A stretch of 8,852 bases of DNA. Source: Chloroflexota bacterium. GTDB lineage: Bacteria > Chloroflexota > Anaerolineae > Anaerolineales > Anaerolineaceae. Of the stretch, positions 7,416 through 8,852 are shown one piece after another. Where the stretch lies: the NCBI GenBank assembly GCA_012797215.1, contig JAAZPN010000103.1, positions 1 to 8,852 of the forward strand, written 5' to 3'. How positions within the stretch are numbered: the stretch's first letter is position 1; every line of letters begins with the position of its first letter. Under the pieces are notes generated by a model. That model ran no database searches and was not told the DNA's origin. It saw only the letters and a program-made list of their open reading frames with translations. The position numbers and the translations under genes were made by a program.

Positions 7416-7456
7416 AGTTAGAAATGTCCTAATCTCAGCAATTTAGAAATGTCCTA
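7412..7456 (+). repeat. Left IS end: two tandem boxes
   Basis: The outer box (7412-7431) and inner box (7437-7456) match at 18 of 20 positions and share TTAGAAATGTCCTA. They are spaced 25 bases start to start. The transposase stop codon (7454-7456) is inside the inner box. These are the likely transposase-binding sites. Confidence 0.75.
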
Positions 7457-8737
7457 TTGCGTTGATAAAGTAGTGAGAACAGGCTTTCCATTTATCTTTT
7501 TTCCATAGGTCCTCCAGGGGTGATCATAAGCAGGTGGTAACGGACTTGTATGCTCTGATTTGGAAGAGACAATCACAGCTTGCCTGGATCTTTTCTCTAC
7601 TTCTTCCAGGGTAAGCATATGTCCGTCGAACCAGGCTGAGACAGAACCGGAAGCATCACAAGTGACCAAAACCTCCTGATCAGCATAAAAATAAGCAGGA
7701 TGAGTGGTCACGATTTGATACACTCTGCCAGCATAGTTGATCTGCAAGGTTTTGGTGACCTTACGGAAGTCGTGAATGGAGAAAAGGAAAGCCAAATCAT
7801 GTGTTTCATCCAGAGGGCGATGGAAGTCAAGGCTTGAAGCAGGCGACACAGCAAATTTGCGGTTATAGTCGCGAATAAACTGAGGCAGAAAAGCATTGGC
7901 CTGTTCATAGTTGTTGATACCCAGAAGCCTCATTTCCTTGATGAGACGATCCTGCAAAGTTTGGTTGGCTCTCTCCACCCGTCCCTTGGCTTGCGGTGAA
8001 TTGGCGCAAATCAGTTCGGTATCCAGGACGCTGAGAGCCCGCTGGAACTGAGTAACCGGTTCATACTTGAGCTTATCTCTGCGATTGACCCGAAAGACGC
8101 TAAAACGGTCACTGTAGAAGGCCTTGGGCAGGCCGTGTTCCCGAAAGTAGCGTTGACACAAGCTCCCATAGCTAAAGAAGCTTTCTTCGGGGACAAATTC
8201 AGCTGCCAGGATATCGCTGGTGGCATCATCCACAAACACCAGCAAAGTGGCTTTTGGTGCGCGATCTTCCAGCCAGGCATGTTCAGAACCGTCGATCTGC
8301 ACCAGCTCTCCACGATGCTTCCTCCTGGGACGAGCATAATGGGGCTCAACCTTCTTCTTGACCTTTGATTTCCAGACACCAGCTTCAATCATCATCTTTC
8401 GCAGGGTCTCTTTGCTCAAACGGATAGCTTTCATCTGCTCAACTTTTTCAGCCATCAAAGTGGGTCCAAAACCTTTTACCAGCGGATCGTTGATAAAGTT
8501 GTCAACAATCTCCCGTATCGCCGCCTCCATCTTGCGATTACTGGGTACTCCCCTCTTCCTGGATACCAAACCCGTCACGCCTTCCAACCGATATCTTTGC
8601 AGTATCCGCCGAAATTGTCGTTCGCTGATCCCCAGCCTGGCTGCCACTTCTTTTTGGCTTACTCGCCTTTCCAGTACTCCTTCAATAGCACTTTTTCGGA
8701 GTAGTTCTTTATTGTTCATTTCTATTGTCCAATTCAT
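7454..8737 (-). CDS. ISNCY/IS1202-type DDE transposase
   Basis: A complete 427-residue transposase with an intact frame. Residues ~15-60 are a helix-turn-helix DNA-binding region (SQKEVAARLGISERQFRRILQRYR, 27-50) that continues into a second helical unit, followed by a basic stretch (WKSKVKKKV, ARPRRKHR). The RNase H-like catalytic core follows: Asp149 (QIDGS), Asp210 (YSDRFSVFRVN) and Glu255 (SPQAKGRVERANQTLQDRL), spaced 61 and 45 residues apart, so the DDE triad is present. The second motif reads DRF, where my recollection of relatives is DKH or DRH. The C-terminal ~330-420 region is a beta-rich tail. The ATG at 8737 is the most upstream start before an in-frame TGA. AGGAG lies only two bases from it and sits inside a hairpin. 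A TATGAT hexamer (8751-8746) could be the -10, but no good -35 is present. The stop codon falls in the left IS end and no terminator follows. Confidence 0.92.
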   Translation of the reverse strand: MNWTIEMNNKELLRKSAIEGVLERRVSQKEVAARLGISERQFRRILQRYRLEGVTGLVSRKRGVPSNRKMEAAIREIVDNFINDPLVKGFGPTLMAEKVEQMKAIRLSKETLRKMMIEAGVWKSKVKKKVEPHYARPRRKHRGELVQIDGSEHAWLEDRAPKATLLVFVDDATSDILAAEFVPEESFFSYGSLCQRYFREHGLPKAFYSDRFSVFRVNRRDKLKYEPVTQFQRALSVLDTELICANSPQAKGRVERANQTLQDRLIKEMRLLGINNYEQANAFLPQFIRDYNRKFAVSPASSLDFHRPLDETHDLAFLFSIHDFRKVTKTLQINYAGRVYQIVTTHPAYFYADQEVLVTCDASGSVSAWFDGHMLTLEEVEKRSRQAVIVSSKSEHTSPLPPAYDHPWRTYGKKINGKPVLTTLSTQ

Positions 8738-8740
8738 AGC

Positions 8741-8758
8741 TCCTAATCATAATTAGGA
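8741..8758 (-). promoter_or_regulatory. Hairpin covering the transposase ribosome binding site
   Basis: TCCTAAT (8741-8747) and ATTAGGA (8752-8758) form a perfect 7-bp inverted repeat with a 4-base loop. In mRNA entering from outside the IS, the arm carrying AGGAG, next to the ATG at 8737, would be paired. The other arm is the TCCTAAT of the inner IS box, so the same bases may serve both as transposase-binding site and translation block. A transcript starting from TATGAT in the loop region would begin near 8739 and lack the structure. Confidence 0.5.
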
Positions 8759-8797
8759 CATTTCTATTTTGCTACTTTAGGACATTATCACTTTGCC
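8754..8797 (-). repeat. Right IS end: two tandem boxes
   Basis: On the minus strand the outer box (8797-8778) and inner box (8773-8754) both end in ATGTCCTA, 24 bases apart. The inner box matches the left inner box at 18 of 20 positions; the outer box matches the left outer box at about 15 of 20. Confidence 0.75.
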
Positions 8798-8820
8798 AGT
8801 ATACAGCGCTTATTTTCCTC

Positions 8821-8847
8821 TTGACTTAGTCTAATTTGTGTTATACT
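8821..8847 (+). promoter_or_regulatory. Rightward promoter at the window edge
   Basis: TTGACT (8821-8826) and TATACT (8842-8847) with an extended -10 TGT (8839-8841) form a good promoter, although the spacer of 15 bp is short. The predicted start is about 8854, just outside the window, so the gene it serves cannot be seen. It resembles the TGTTATAAT element at 1273-1281. Confidence 0.5.
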
Positions 8848-8852
8848 TTTGG

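Larger units (their letters stand above)
7412..8797 (-). mobile_element. Insertion sequence, ISNCY/IS1202-like, about 1.39 kb
   Basis: One transposase gene is flanked by inverted ends. The limits given are where inverted similarity begins and stops (GGCAA at 7412; TTGCC ending at 8797). If the element ends at the outermost TGTCCTAA boxes it spans 7425-8784 instead, with ends reading TGT...ACA. Each end has two boxes of about 20 bp. I find no convincing target duplication next to either set of limits, so the exact termini are unresolved. Family assignment rests on the transposase (YSD and SPQAKGRVER motifs). It lies directly upstream of the ParB/USP gene and in the same orientation. Confidence 0.8.

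Noticed and set aside
8358..8756. 132-codon plus-strand open frame opposite the transposase N terminus.
   Set aside because: It is a shadow of the DNA-binding part of the transposase with no family features of its own.
7373..8810. CAGCGCT occurs at 7373-7379 and 8804-8810 on either side of the IS and could be a target site duplication.
   Set aside because: Using it as the duplication would leave left and right ends that do not match each other (the left would include the 14-bp repeats). A 7-bp match between two short flanks can easily occur by chance.
1..8852. CRISPR array, tRNA, rRNA, riboswitch or a new defence system.
   Set aside because: No regularly spaced repeats, no tRNA-like or rRNA sequence and no conserved leader structure were seen; the accessory content is a single insertion sequence.

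Overview
The window carries five protein genes and one insertion sequence and shows no RNA gene or CRISPR array. Gene content (a multi-GAF RsbU-type phosphatase coupled to an RsbW-type kinase, a ParB-like/universal-stress fusion, and an ISNCY/IS1202-type transposase) together with a mid-range base composition suggests a bacterium, plausibly Chloroflexota (Anaerolineae-like). That placement is inference from protein style only, as no marker gene is present.

Layout: (1) 3-533 (+) is the C-terminal part of an RluA-type pseudouridine synthase, cut by the window edge. (2) 530-1234 (-) is a complete RadC/JAB-domain protein. The two genes converge and overlap by four bases, and a 10-bp perfect inverted repeat with A/T-rich outer arms spans both 3' ends. 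(3) A short divergent spacer (1235-1310) holds an extended -10 element for a two-gene operon: an RsbW-like HATPase anti-sigma kinase (1311-1730) and, overlapping it through GTGA, a 1275-residue protein with about six tandem GAF domains and a C-terminal SpoIIE/RsbU PP2C phosphatase (1727-5554). (4) Converging on it with a 15-base overlap is a long minus-strand gene with an N-terminal ParB-like DGNHR domain, an unrecognised middle region and two tandem UspA-type domains (5540 to an ATG at 7273). (5) Its upstream region holds two extended -10 elements and a 14-bp tandem repeat containing TTGACA words. It is bounded by an insertion sequence (about 7412-8797) whose transposase reads in the same direction. 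(6) The last 55 bases contain a rightward promoter for a gene outside the window.

How the genes fit together: the RsbW/RsbU pair is the sensing half of a partner-switching circuit. GAF domains would detect small ligands or redox state and control dephosphorylation of an RsbV-like STAS protein, which would then capture the RsbW-like kinase and free its target. Neither the STAS protein nor a sigma factor is in the window. The neighbouring USP protein would fit a stress or energy-status theme, but they are transcribed convergently, so functional linkage is only a hypothesis. The most unusual structure is the IS: each end has two ~20-bp boxes, and the inner box of one end is reused as an arm of a hairpin that would hide the transposase ribosome binding site in read-through transcripts.
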